Positions 8,074 to 16,606 of a DNA stretch of 53,436 bases are shown here, piece after piece. Both the position numbers and the translations under genes were made by a program. This DNA is from Sphingomonas sp. BK580. GTDB taxonomy: Bacteria; Pseudomonadota; Alphaproteobacteria; Sphingomonadales; Sphingomonadaceae. The DNA lies in NCBI RefSeq assembly GCF_014194975.1, contig NZ_JACIAY010000013.1, positions 101,014 through 154,449 of the forward strand, written 5' to 3'. The first letter of the stretch is position 1, and the number at the start of each line of letters is the position of its first letter. The notes beneath the pieces were generated by a model that was given only the letters and a program-made list of their open reading frames with translations, had not been told where the DNA came from and did not search any database.

Positions 8074-10049
8074 CGTCTTCCTCCCTGGTCGGTGGCCCCG
8101 CCCGCCGGTGCTTCCGTCTGAATGGTGATAAAGGATGACGCGGGCACCTGGAGGATCGCCTGTCCGCGGGCGTCAAGCCGTAGCCGGCTGCCGACCGGCG
8201 CGACGTTGTCAGGGTTTTCCGAAGTGTTCACGGCCCTCTCCCGTCCGAGGTGCAGCGTCTCGATCCGAAGTCGCGAGAAGGCCGCCTTGGCACCGAAGTC
8301 GATGCGATAGCTCACCGCGGCATCGGATGCGTTAGTCACGTTGAGCGAGGCTCCCTTCGCGTCCCTAAACGCGGCGGCCTGGACCCAGTCCTCGTCGCCT
8401 CCGCGGACCTCCGCCTCGACCGCGTCGCTCCTCAACGAGGAGGCGATCATCCGGTGGACGTGCCACGGCGGCTGCGTCCAGGCGTTCAACTGGTTCATGA
8501 AGACCAGTCCCTGGTCCCAGCCGTTGTCGTTCTGGCCGTCGACCTGCAGGGCGTTGGCGGACGAGATCACATCGACGTAGGGGCGCTTCTGCAAGGCGGT
8601 GATCGCGTAGGCGTTGCCGAGCGCTCGTCCGGCATCGTGCTTGTCCGCGTTCAGCTCGAACACGACGATCCTGTGACGCGATCCGGGCGGCGCGAGGCGC
8701 TTGAGCGCGGCGGCGTAGCTGTCAAGAGCCCGGATCTGCTTCGCGATGCCCTTTGTCCGTTCCGTCCAGAGGTGGATGTCGAAGTCGACCTCGGCACCGT
8801 AGCGCGACGCGAGCTCCAGGATCTTCCCGTGGGCTGCGAGCGATCGCACCTTGCCGCCTCCTTCGAAGTCGTACGGGTTCCGGATCACGTCCGCGTACGA
8901 GAAGTCGCCCACGACGAGCCGGATCCCCGGATCGTAGCTCCAGACGATCTCGGCCAGCGCCTTGAACTTGCGATAGTATGCATCGTCCACAGCGTTCTCG
9001 TTCCCGAGCTGTAGGCGTTTCTGCCGGTACGGCAGCGCATGCCCATCGGCGTGCCTGCGGGATCCCCAGGTGGTGGTCGCCGGGCCGTAGAGGTAGTCCA
9101 TGAGGTCGCGCACGTCCTCCGGCTTCTCGTCTATGTTCAGCGAAGGTACCGCCTCCACGCCGAGCGCCTCGCCAAGCTGCATGAACTCGAAGATTCCGAA
9201 CCCGTTCGACTCGTAGGGGTACCAGAAGCCCTTCGTGACCGGTCGGAGCACCGGGTCGCCGACCATGGCCTTCCACCTGTATTCCGACACGTCCCCGCAT
9301 CCGCTATTGGCGCAGCCGCCGAAGCGAAGGGCCTGCACGCCTTGGCGCTCGAGCAGATGGGCCACGTCTGACCGCACCGGAAGTCCCTTGTAGCGTCCCC
9401 ACATCCCGGGCTGCAGCATGACGTAGCCCACGTCCACGCCTCCGACAGATCGTATCTCGAGGGCAAGACGCGCATGCCCGTCCGAAGCGCCGGCGCGCAG
9501 GTTGAACGGTAGACGCGACCAATCCGCGTTGGTCACCACAAGGTTCCGCGCCGCAAGAAGCCGACGTCCGTCCGCGCTCTGCAGCGACACCCGCACGACG
9601 ATGGGCGCAGGCGCTCTCAGGACGACGACGCCCTCGTAGGTTCGACCGCTCGTCACCGACATGCCTTGGCGGTTGAGACCACGGTTCTCTATGCCGGCCC
9701 AGTCGCCGGAGGTGGCGCGCTCCATTTTCTGGCTCTGCGCGCCCTTAAACGGGGCTTGCGTGGTGATCGAGTATGCGGCGCCGGGCGCTGTCGACCGCCA
9801 CTGGCCGCTCACGCCCGTCTCGACCTGAGCTTCGGCGAAGGCCTCGCCGAAGACCATCTGCGAGTAGATGCCGCCGTAGACCTCGTGGTTCACGTCCTCC
9901 ATGCCGACCGCGACGCTGGTCGGCGTTCGTCCGATGACCCTGTCGGTGACCACTATCGAGCCTGGCTGCGGTACCTGCGCGAACGCGGAGGCGATCGAGG
10001 CAACGCCCGTCGCGAGGACGACGACGGCGTTCAGCGGGGCGCGAGGCAT
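8070..10049 (-). CDS. GH51-like alpha-L-arabinofuranosidase, exported
   Basis: The product has 659 residues. A hydrophobic export segment (LNAVVVLATGVASIASAFA) is followed by an N-terminal region with EVYGGIYSQMVFGEAF, typical of the GH51 start. A beta-sandwich carbohydrate-binding-like insert comes next, then a (beta/alpha)8 domain. LRFGG (near residue 241) and LGNEN (acid/base Glu near 351) are family landmarks; the Glu in VVFELNADKHD (near 465) is the likely nucleophile. A C-terminal beta domain closes the protein. GH51 enzymes release L-arabinose from alpha-arabinofuranosyl side chains, and the export signal puts this one in the periplasm. ATG 10049 is chosen because it lies 16 nt after the SDR stop and starts directly at the signal; a start at 10091 would overlap the SDR gene. 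The stop overlaps the next start (ATGA). Confidence 0.85.
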   Translation of the reverse strand: MPRAPLNAVVVLATGVASIASAFAQVPQPGSIVVTDRVIGRTPTSVAVGMEDVNHEVYGGIYSQMVFGEAFAEAQVETGVSGQWRSTAPGAAYSITTQAPFKGAQSQKMERATSGDWAGIENRGLNRQGMSVTSGRTYEGVVVLRAPAPIVVRVSLQSADGRRLLAARNLVVTNADWSRLPFNLRAGASDGHARLALEIRSVGGVDVGYVMLQPGMWGRYKGLPVRSDVAHLLERQGVQALRFGGCANSGCGDVSEYRWKAMVGDPVLRPVTKGFWYPYESNGFGIFEFMQLGEALGVEAVPSLNIDEKPEDVRDLMDYLYGPATTTWGSRRHADGHALPYRQKRLQLGNENAVDDAYYRKFKALAEIVWSYDPGIRLVVGDFSYADVIRNPYDFEGGGKVRSLAAHGKILELASRYGAEVDFDIHLWTERTKGIAKQIRALDSYAAALKRLAPPGSRHRIVVFELNADKHDAGRALGNAYAITALQKRPYVDVISSANALQVDGQNDNGWDQGLVFMNQLNAWTQPPWHVHRMIASSLRSDAVEAEVRGGDEDWVQAAAFRDAKGASLNVTNASDAAVSYRIDFGAKAAFSRLRIETLHLGRERAVNTSENPDNVAPVGSRLRLDARGQAILQVPASSFITIQTEAPAGGATDQGGRR

Positions 10050-10065
10050 GCGGATCGGCCGAAGG

Positions 10066-10830
10066 CTAGAAGGTGGAGAGCCAGCCGCCATCGACGTAGA
10101 TGGTCTGCCCGGTGATGAAGCGCGAGGAATCTCCCACTAGGAAGTCGACCGGCCCGGCGACGTCCTCCGGCGTGCCCCAGCGCGACAGCGGGCAGCGATC
10201 CCGGACCCATGCGCTGAACGCGGGATCGTCCTGGAGCGTCTGGTTGAGGTCGGTTGCGATGTACCCCGGTGCAACCGCGTTGACGAGGATGCCGTGGCGC
10301 GCCCACTCGACGGCAAGAGCCTTGGTGAGTTGTCCGACCGCTCCCTTCGAGGCGGTGTAGGGGGACGTCTCGGCACGTGCTGCGGCGGTCATGAGCGATG
10401 CTATGTTGACGATGCGCCCGGGTCTCGCCTGAGCGATGAGCCGTGCGGCGAAACGGCGGCTCAGCTCCCAGATCGATCCCACGTTGACGTCCATGACGGC
10501 GCGCCAGTCGGCGAGTTCGAGATTCTGCGCCAGGCCGCGGCGCGTGATGCCCGCTGCGTTGATCAGGACGCCGGGCGTACCGAACTCCTCGCAGAGGCGG
10601 TCGAACCACGGCGCTATGCCATCGAGGTCGGCGAGGTCGTGGACGCTCGTGCCGACCGCGACGCCTTTGGGGACGAGGCCATCGGCGGCGGCGAGGAGCG
10701 TCGGGTCGTCGCGACCGACCAAGACGACGTCGTGACCCGACCGGGCCAGTGCAGCGGCGCACGCGAGACCGATGCCGCGGCTGCCGCCCGTGACCAGCGC
10801 CAGGCGCTTCGTGTCGGCAGGGTGGTTCAC
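10066..10830 (-). CDS. SDR-family dehydrogenase, KduD/gluconate 5-dehydrogenase-like
   Basis: A 254-residue classical short-chain dehydrogenase. It shows the cofactor motif TGGSRGIG, the structural INAAG, the catalytic Ser in NIASLM and the YTASK catalytic pair, and ends with ITGQTIYVDGGW. The sequence is closest in pattern to KduD and gluconate 5-dehydrogenase enzymes that oxidise or reduce sugar acids. In oxidative pentose pathways an SDR of this type can act on the 2-keto-3-deoxy acid at C4; that role here is inference from context. The start is the GTG at 10830, whose bases overlap the stop of the zinc dehydrogenase (GTGA), indicating translational coupling. A longer upstream frame exists but lies inside the preceding gene. 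Confidence 0.85.
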   Translation of the reverse strand: MNHPADTKRLALVTGGSRGIGLACAAALARSGHDVVLVGRDDPTLLAAADGLVPKGVAVGTSVHDLADLDGIAPWFDRLCEEFGTPGVLINAAGITRRGLAQNLELADWRAVMDVNVGSIWELSRRFAARLIAQARPGRIVNIASLMTAAARAETSPYTASKGAVGQLTKALAVEWARHGILVNAVAPGYIATDLNQTLQDDPAFSAWVRDRCPLSRWGTPEDVAGPVDFLVGDSSRFITGQTIYVDGGWLSTF

Positions 10831-11858
10831 CGGTCGGAACTCCGCGGCTCCACGAGGACCTTGCACGCGTCGCCCGATCGGAACTGCGCGAACGCGTTTT
10901 CGACGTCCTCTAGAGGGAAGCGGTGTGATATGATCCTGTCCAGCGGCAGCGACGAGGCGAGCGCGATGGCCTCGTCGAAGTCGTCGCGCGTGTAGACCCG
11001 CGAGCCTACCAGCTCGAGCTCCTTGAAGTTCACCCCCTGGAGATCCACGCTGACGGGGCGCTTGAACACGCCGACGCCCACGAGGACGCCTCGCGGCCTG
11101 GCGAGAGCCGTCATCTCGGTCGCGGAGGACGGGTGGCCTGCGCATTCGAAGACGAGCCCCGCCCCGTTCTGGTCGGTGATCGCCATGACGTGACCGAGCA
11201 GCGGCGCACCCGCCTCGATGGCTTCAAGGCCAAGCGATCTCGCGAGTTCAAGCCGCGCCTCGGAGACGTCGCTGATGACGACGCGCCCGATGCCCTTGGC
11301 GGAGGCTACAAGCGCCGTGAGGAGGCCGATTGGCCCCGCGCCGAGCACCACTGCGACGTCGACGTCCGCAAGGTCGGCTCTTCCGACCGCGTGCACCGCC
11401 ACCGCGAGGGGCTCGATCAGCGCGCCGATGGCGGGTGACATCGTCTCCGGCAGCTTCATAAGTGACGCGATCGGCAGCCTGACGAAGTCGGCCATGCCGC
11501 CGTCTCGATCGAAGCCGAAGAGCTTGAGCTCGCGACAGACGTGCGACTGCCCGTGGGTACAGGCGTAGCAGCGGCCGCAGGATATAAGCGGGAACATCGT
11601 CACCCGGTCGCCCACGGCCACGTGCGCGTCGGGCTTGGCGAGCTCGACCACGGTCCCGGCGAGCTCGTGTCCGATCGTCAGGGGCGCCCTAGCGCGAGGG
11701 TGGGTGCCTGCGACGATGTTGAGGTCCGACCCGCAGAAGCCGCACGCATCGATGCGGACGAGCGCCTCGCCGTGGCGCACCACCGGACGCTCGAGCAGTT
11801 CGGGTCGTAGCTGGTCCGGTCCCATGTAGCGGGCCGCAAGCATCGTCTCTGCCACCAT
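10827..11858 (-). CDS. zinc-dependent medium-chain alcohol/polyol dehydrogenase
   Basis: The product has 343 residues. The catalytic zinc region shows ACGFCGSD and GHELAG. The structural zinc site has four cysteines in CGRCYACTHGQSHVC. The NAD(P)-binding motif is VVLGAGPIGLL. Overall it belongs to the threonine/sorbitol/galactitol dehydrogenase group of MDR enzymes. It opens the unit that continues with the SDR, GH51 and propeller genes, so it probably oxidises a sugar, polyol or sugar-acid intermediate in the cytoplasm; the substrate cannot be read from sequence. ATG 11858 is preferred over the longer frame because the family N-terminus begins here. A strong operator-like near-palindrome lies 40 nt upstream, so this gene has its own controlled promoter. 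Confidence 0.87.
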   Translation of the reverse strand: MVAETMLAARYMGPDQLRPELLERPVVRHGEALVRIDACGFCGSDLNIVAGTHPRARAPLTIGHELAGTVVELAKPDAHVAVGDRVTMFPLISCGRCYACTHGQSHVCRELKLFGFDRDGGMADFVRLPIASLMKLPETMSPAIGALIEPLAVAVHAVGRADLADVDVAVVLGAGPIGLLTALVASAKGIGRVVISDVSEARLELARSLGLEAIEAGAPLLGHVMAITDQNGAGLVFECAGHPSSATEMTALARPRGVLVGVGVFKRPVSVDLQGVNFKELELVGSRVYTRDDFDEAIALASSLPLDRIISHRFPLEDVENAFAQFRSGDACKVLVEPRSSDR

Positions 11859-11897
11859 CGCTCTCCCAAGCGGACGAGATTTGAGGAGTCCGCATAT

Positions 11898-11909
11898 ATT
11901 ATAGATAAT
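11898..11909. promoter_or_regulatory. operator-like near-palindrome before the dehydrogenase-GH51 unit
   Basis: The sequence is ATTATAGATAAT: inverted arms ATTAT/ATAAT around two central bases, extended by C on the 3' side. The same 13 bases recur before the MFS gene at 20934, with near copies before the TonB receptor and the LysR gene. Confidence 0.65.
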
Positions 11910-11973
11910 CTTTTGGCAAGTCGACGCAGCCGGAGGTTGGCTGAACGTCGGGCAGGCTATCGGGAGCGTGCCT

Positions 11974-12951
11974 CTACGTAGCGGCAGCACTCGGCGAAGC
12001 TCTCGCCGAAGCTCGAGTTGGAGCGCTCCACTCAAAAGGTTCGACCGTTCTGCGCCGCGCCGTCATGAACGCGTCGGCCACGAGCTTGAAGGGCTTCAGG
12101 TCGATCCTGCTCTGACGGGCCCCGACCATGTCGGCGAACCGGCCGTAGAGACGGCTGTATTCGCCCTCTAGCGCAAGGCTCTGTTCCGCTCCGTCGATCT
12201 GCAGGCGGCAGCCACCGTCCACGAGCCGCAGCGTGCCCTCGTCGGTTTCGATCGCGACCTCCCAGATCTGCCGTCCTGCCTCATCGAAGTCGAACGATAC
12301 GTCGACCGGGACCTGGCCCTCGGACGAGAGCCGCAGGGAGGCAGCGATCGGAGCCTCCCTGTTTGATGGAAAGGCGAGCTCGGCATCCTCGACGAGGAGC
12401 TCGCCGGGCAGAAGCTTCGTGAGGATGGATAGCGCGTTGATGCCTGCATCGAAGACGCCGATGCCTGGACGCCAGATCCACTCCTGCCGGGGATGCCAGA
12501 ATCGGACGTCTTCGTGCCAGGTGACCGTCGCGCGAAGGACCCTTCGGGCCGCGAGCCACGCTTCGGCGGCTTCGACGCCCGCGGCCTCCTGAGAGTGCCA
12601 CGTCACGAACAGCACCTGGTCCGTGCCTGCGAAGACGGACGTGAGCGCCTCCGCTTCGCAGAGGGTCGACGCGGGCGGCTTCTCCAGAAGGACGTCGAGC
12701 TTCATCGCGGCGGCTTCCCGAACGAGTTCGAGTCGGCCATGAGGCGGAGTGCAGATCGAGACGGCCTGAAGCCCCGGATGCCGGGCTATCAGTTCCCTGA
12801 GAGTGGGAAAGACCTCCAGATCAGCATGCGCCGCCTGAGGATCCACGGCGCCGACGAGGGAGAACCGTCCATCTCTTCGCAGAGCGGGTATGTGCTGGTC
12901 GCACGCGATCTTGCCTGCACCGATCACGGCGATCGCGATCGAGGCGCTCAC
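11974..12951 (-). CDS. L-arabinose/D-galactose 1-dehydrogenase (Gfo/Idh/MocA family)
   Basis: The 325-residue enzyme has an N-terminal Rossmann domain (AVIGAGKIACDQHIPAL) and the family motif LEKPPAST, whose lysine is catalytic. The C-terminal region WHEDVRFWHPRQEWIW, GVFDAGINALSILTKLLP is diagnostic for the galactose/arabinose 1-dehydrogenase branch, known from Azospirillum and Pseudomonas. It oxidises L-arabinose (and usually D-galactose) to the 1,4-lactone with NAD(P)+ and so starts the non-phosphorylating pathway; the SMP-30 gene in this locus supplies the lactonase. The start is GTG 12951 after GAGG; upstream codons do not look like protein. After VEPFE the last 15 or so residues are Ala/Ser-rich and unlike the family, and another frame there (stop at 11957) reads more like protein, so a late frameshift is possible. 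Confidence 0.88.
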   Translation of the reverse strand: MSASIAIAVIGAGKIACDQHIPALRRDGRFSLVGAVDPQAAHADLEVFPTLRELIARHPGLQAVSICTPPHGRLELVREAAAMKLDVLLEKPPASTLCEAEALTSVFAGTDQVLFVTWHSQEAAGVEAAEAWLAARRVLRATVTWHEDVRFWHPRQEWIWRPGIGVFDAGINALSILTKLLPGELLVEDAELAFPSNREAPIAASLRLSSEGQVPVDVSFDFDEAGRQIWEVAIETDEGTLRLVDGGCRLQIDGAEQSLALEGEYSRLYGRFADMVGARQSRIDLKPFKLVADAFMTARRRTVEPFEWSAPTRASARASPSAAAT

Positions 12952-13494
12952 AAGGTCAAGCCTCTGAGCGAAGGGCCATCTGGCTGCGCCGGTGTCATCA
13001 CCGATCTCGGTTCCACCGGACGGATCCAATCGAGCAAGCCCGCTTGCAGGGCGCTCAGGTCGAAACGGAGGCGCCCGCGCGATGGTTGGGGGGAGGAGGG
13101 AGGGTGACCTCCTCCCCCGCCGGCGGCGGGGAGGGGCGCCGGCAACGCTCGTCGGCGAGGACGAGGCCGGCAGGTCGGCCCATGCGTCCATCGTCCGAGA
13201 ACAGGGTGTTCGGGCATATCGACAGCTTCGACCGCGGTGCGGGACAGATCGGCCGGCAGACCGCACGTGCCGGGTCGTCGGTCAGACGTCCGGGCTCGAT
13301 CCGATGGCCTATGCGATGGTGAGCAGCTCCTGTGAGACCAGCCTGATGACTTCAGAAGAGACGAGAAAGGCGAATGGGTAAAGCGCTGCCCTTGCAAGCG
13401 TGCCTTCGCGAAATCGGCAGCATCGTCGCTGCGACGCGCTCCGAAGGATAGCGGTTGGTTGACCTTTCCACTTATTCGCACGCGAGGGTTTTCC
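12952..13494. other. 543-nt non-coding gap upstream of the arabinose 1-dehydrogenase
   Basis: Open frames here are low-complexity Arg/Pro/Gly-rich and have no convincing starts. The gap probably contains the promoter of the dehydrogenase gene, since a terminator lies just beyond it. No copy of the operator motif was found in it. Confidence 0.55.
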
Positions 13495-13497
13495 GAC

Positions 13498-13531
13498 AAA
13501 AAGACGCCCGGCCGTTTGAGCCGGCCGGGCG
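13498..13531 (-). terminator. rho-independent terminator of the TonB receptor gene
   Basis: On the minus strand a 10-bp perfect GC stem (13505-13514 with 13522-13531, 7-nt loop) is followed by GTCTTTTTG. It lies 83 nt after the receptor's stop codon. Confidence 0.9.
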
Positions 13532-13613
13532 AGGTGGGAGGGACGTGTCGGGCGAGCTAGCGGCCGTTGGCGCTCGTCCACGAAGCTGTTTGCGGTGTCG
13601 CGTCGATCCCGAT

Positions 13614-16463
13614 CTAGAACTTGGCCCTGATGCCGAAGTTGTATCGGGCACCCGTCTCCTGCAGCAGAAGGAAGCGCTCCTTCAGCACGGACCACTCGTC
13701 GACCTTGGAGTTGGTCACGTTGACCCCCTGCGCATAGACCTGGAAATTGGGCGTGACGTCGTAGCTCACGTTGAAGTCGAATTGCCCGTAGCTGGAACGG
13801 TTGCGCGGGCGGGCCTGGAAGTCCCGGCAGGAGCGTAGGTATTCGGACCGCCAGTTGTACGATCCACGGGCGGACAGGCCGTACTTCTCGAAGAAGACGC
13901 TGCCGTTCGCCGAGTGAGGCGACAGTCCGTTGTAGCCGCACTGATAGTCGGCGAGCGACGAGTCGCGGTTGGCCTTGCTGTCGACGTAGGTGTAGTTGCC
14001 GGCGAGACCGAACCCGGACGCGAAGCCGGGCAGCCAGTCGAACGCGTACTGCCCGCCGACTTCAACGCCGCGGATGTACCCCGTCTGGCCGTTGCGGGTA
14101 CGAGTATCCTGGAAGACGTAGCCGAAGCGCTCCACGGGAAGGGTCTGGAGCTCCAGGAACTTGCTCAGGTCCTTGTAGAAGCCGCCCACGCTGAAGTAGC
14201 TGACGGGCGAAAGATACCACTCGATCGAGACGTCGTAGTTGGTCGACTTGAACGGCTCAAGGTTCGGGTTGCCGCCGCTGGACAGCGGAACCGAAATGCG
14301 GCCGCCGAAGCCGTTGTTGACGCCAAGGTCGGTGAGCGTCGGTCGCGTGACCGTCTGCGAGAAGGCGGCGCGCGCGACGAGCTTGTTGGTGACGTTGTAC
14401 TTGACGTTCGCCGACGGCAGTGCGTTCACGTACGAGTTGCGCACCGACAGCGGACTGGTGGGTCCGTACTGGAACTGCAGCGTGTCGTCGCCCACCGTGT
14501 TCGTGATCGCGAGGATCGGGCGCGCGAAGCCTCGCGAGTCGGTCTGCGTGCGCACGACGCGGACGCCGGCGTTGGCTCCCCAGTTCTCGCCGCCGAACTG
14601 CATCGAGACGTAGGCGGCGAGCACCTTCTCGTTCACGTCGGAGTAGCCCCCTAGGTCGGGCTGAACGCCGAACGGGCCTCCCGGAATGGCAAGGAGCCGA
14701 GCGGCCTCGGCCGCCTGCTGGGCGGCGTCACGGCCTTGGCGCGGAGTGGCCAGCACGTCGGGCCGCGAGACGTAGGCCAGGATCGCGTTCGGGTCGAACG
14801 TGATCATCTGCTTGGGCAGGTTGCCGCTGCCCTTCACGCCCGCCAGGAAGTCGTCCAGGTCGAGGATGCCTAGTAGCGACGGATCGATCGGCGTCTCGTA
14901 GCCGCAGTAGGTGCAGTTCGTGTCGTTGTTGTTGTAGGCTTCGCGCCGCTTGCTTCGGTCGGAGTAGGACACTCCCATCCGGACCATGTTCAGGATGCTG
15001 TCATGCACCTTGAAGTCGCTGTCGAGGTGGAACTCGGAGCCGCGATCGCGGACGCGGTTGTTCGTGATCGACATGTAGTGCGCCGTGATGAACGAGGGAT
15101 CGTTCAGCGGCCCGAGGTTTGATGCGGTGGGGATGTCGTTGTCGGGGTCCAGGTCGAAGCGAGGCGCCTCCGGCGTGCGCGCGCCGACCACCACGAACTG
15201 CTGGGGGTTGCGCTGGCGCGCCTTGGTCGTCGACGCGTCCAGCCGCACCTCCACGTCTTCAGTCGGGTTCCACTTCAGGTTGCCGCCGATCTGGTAGCTC
15301 TGGGTCAGCCGGTTGTTGGGCCCGGTGATGAAGTCAATCGTGCCGCCAGGCACCCCTGCGTCGCGCAGTGCTGGATTGGCAGCGAGATAGTCGAGGCCAG
15401 GACGGTTGAAGCCAGTGACCGTGCCGTTCTCGTTGGTGGTGAGGCCGATGAACGGCTGCGAGTAGAAGCTCACGAAGTAGTTGCGGTCGGTGAAGACGTC
15501 GAACTTCGAGTAGATCCCGTCGACCGTCAGCAGCAGGGTGTCCGTCAGCTGCGCCTGCACGCTGCCCGCGACGTTGATCCGGCGCCGCTTTTCCTGCCAG
15601 CGATCGACCTGGATGTTCTGCGGCGTGTGGATCGGGCCGGTCGTGGTGATGGCGGTCGTGGGCTGCCCGACCGCGTCGAGGCCGCCAGCGATCACCTGCT
15701 GCGGACCGAACAGCCACCCCTCCGTCTGAACGAAGTCGAGCTGGCTGTAGCGCTCGGTGTAGGAGCCGGAGAGAACCGCGCCGAACGTCTTGGCGTCGTT
15801 GGTCCACGACGCGACTGCGGACAGGTCGGGCCCGGCCTTGTCCCGCAGCGTGTCGTAGATCGCCCCGGCGGACGCGGCTACGTGGAAGCCCTCGCGCCCC
15901 TCGAGCGGCCGGGCGGTTATGATGTTGACGGTGCCGCCGATCCCGCCTTCCTGAAGCTCGGGCACGCTCGACTTGAAGACGTCGGTGCGCTGGATCATGT
16001 TCGACGAAAGCACGTCGAACGAGAACTCGCGCCCAGGATTGTCGGTCGCCATGACGCGGCCGTTGACGAGCACGGTGTTGAATTCGGGGCCGAGGCCACG
16101 GACGGTGATGAACTGTCCCTCGCCGCCGGAACGGTCGATCGCGACGCCGGTGATGCGCTGTAGCGACTCGGCGATGTTTGCGTCGGGGAACTTGCCGACG
16201 TCCTCGGCCGAAATCGAGTCGACGATCTGCTGCGCGTCGCGCTTGACCCGCGCCGACGATGCCAGGCTCGCCCGGATGCCGGTCACGACGATGTCGCCGC
16301 CGGAGCCGGACTCGTCGCCGCCGACCTGCGCGGCCGTGGGCGTCGGTTCCTGCGGCGCGCCTGTGTTCTCGCTAGGCGAGCCAGGGGCCGCAGGTGCGGT
16401 CTCCTGCGCCTGCACGGGCGCGGCGATCAGCATGGCTCCGCAGAGCAGGTGCGCCTTCCACAT
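13614..16463 (-). CDS. TonB-dependent outer-membrane receptor, sphingomonad/Caulobacter type
   Basis: The 949-residue receptor has a Sec signal (MWKAHLLCGAMLIAAPVQAQ), a Pro/Ala/Glu-rich linker, and a TonB box-like DIVVTGIRASL near residue 57. The plug domain follows: VDSISAEDVGKFPDANIAESLQ and VRGLGPEFNTVLVNGR. A long beta-barrel ends in aromatic-terminated YNFGIRAKF, as expected for BAM insertion. This subgroup typically imports plant oligosaccharides through the outer membrane, using TonB-ExbBD energy. Lying between GH127 and the arabinose dehydrogenase, it probably takes up arabino-oligosaccharides; this is inferred from context. GGGAGAGGAA before the ATG supports the start. It has its own operator-like site about 98 nt upstream and its own terminator, so it can form a single-gene unit. 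Confidence 0.92.
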   Translation of the reverse strand: MWKAHLLCGAMLIAAPVQAQETAPAAPGSPSENTGAPQEPTPTAAQVGGDESGSGGDIVVTGIRASLASSARVKRDAQQIVDSISAEDVGKFPDANIAESLQRITGVAIDRSGGEGQFITVRGLGPEFNTVLVNGRVMATDNPGREFSFDVLSSNMIQRTDVFKSSVPELQEGGIGGTVNIITARPLEGREGFHVAASAGAIYDTLRDKAGPDLSAVASWTNDAKTFGAVLSGSYTERYSQLDFVQTEGWLFGPQQVIAGGLDAVGQPTTAITTTGPIHTPQNIQVDRWQEKRRRINVAGSVQAQLTDTLLLTVDGIYSKFDVFTDRNYFVSFYSQPFIGLTTNENGTVTGFNRPGLDYLAANPALRDAGVPGGTIDFITGPNNRLTQSYQIGGNLKWNPTEDVEVRLDASTTKARQRNPQQFVVVGARTPEAPRFDLDPDNDIPTASNLGPLNDPSFITAHYMSITNNRVRDRGSEFHLDSDFKVHDSILNMVRMGVSYSDRSKRREAYNNNDTNCTYCGYETPIDPSLLGILDLDDFLAGVKGSGNLPKQMITFDPNAILAYVSRPDVLATPRQGRDAAQQAAEAARLLAIPGGPFGVQPDLGGYSDVNEKVLAAYVSMQFGGENWGANAGVRVVRTQTDSRGFARPILAITNTVGDDTLQFQYGPTSPLSVRNSYVNALPSANVKYNVTNKLVARAAFSQTVTRPTLTDLGVNNGFGGRISVPLSSGGNPNLEPFKSTNYDVSIEWYLSPVSYFSVGGFYKDLSKFLELQTLPVERFGYVFQDTRTRNGQTGYIRGVEVGGQYAFDWLPGFASGFGLAGNYTYVDSKANRDSSLADYQCGYNGLSPHSANGSVFFEKYGLSARGSYNWRSEYLRSCRDFQARPRNRSSYGQFDFNVSYDVTPNFQVYAQGVNVTNSKVDEWSVLKERFLLLQETGARYNFGIRAKF

Positions 16464-16560
16464 CGGACTGTTCCTCTCCCTGGTTCTGGAAGCTGGCCAT
16501 CGAACCGCAGCTAGCCTTCCGATCGCATGTACCCTCTCATGTTCCGCAACGATTGTACAG

Positions 16561-16572
16561 ATAATCTATAAT
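16561..16572. promoter_or_regulatory. operator-like near-palindrome before the TonB receptor
   Basis: Minus-strand reading is ATTATAGATTAT followed by C, one base off the copies at 11898 and 20934. It lies in the 143-nt gap between the GH127 stop and the receptor start. Confidence 0.6.
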
Positions 16573-16606
16573 CCGCCGATGTGTCCTTTTTCGGGAGGGG
16601 GCGTGC

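Noticed and set aside
12952..13499. Minus-strand frame of 183 codons upstream of the arabinose 1-dehydrogenase
   Set aside because: Pro/Arg/Ser-rich, crosses the terminator of the TonB receptor gene and has no family match.
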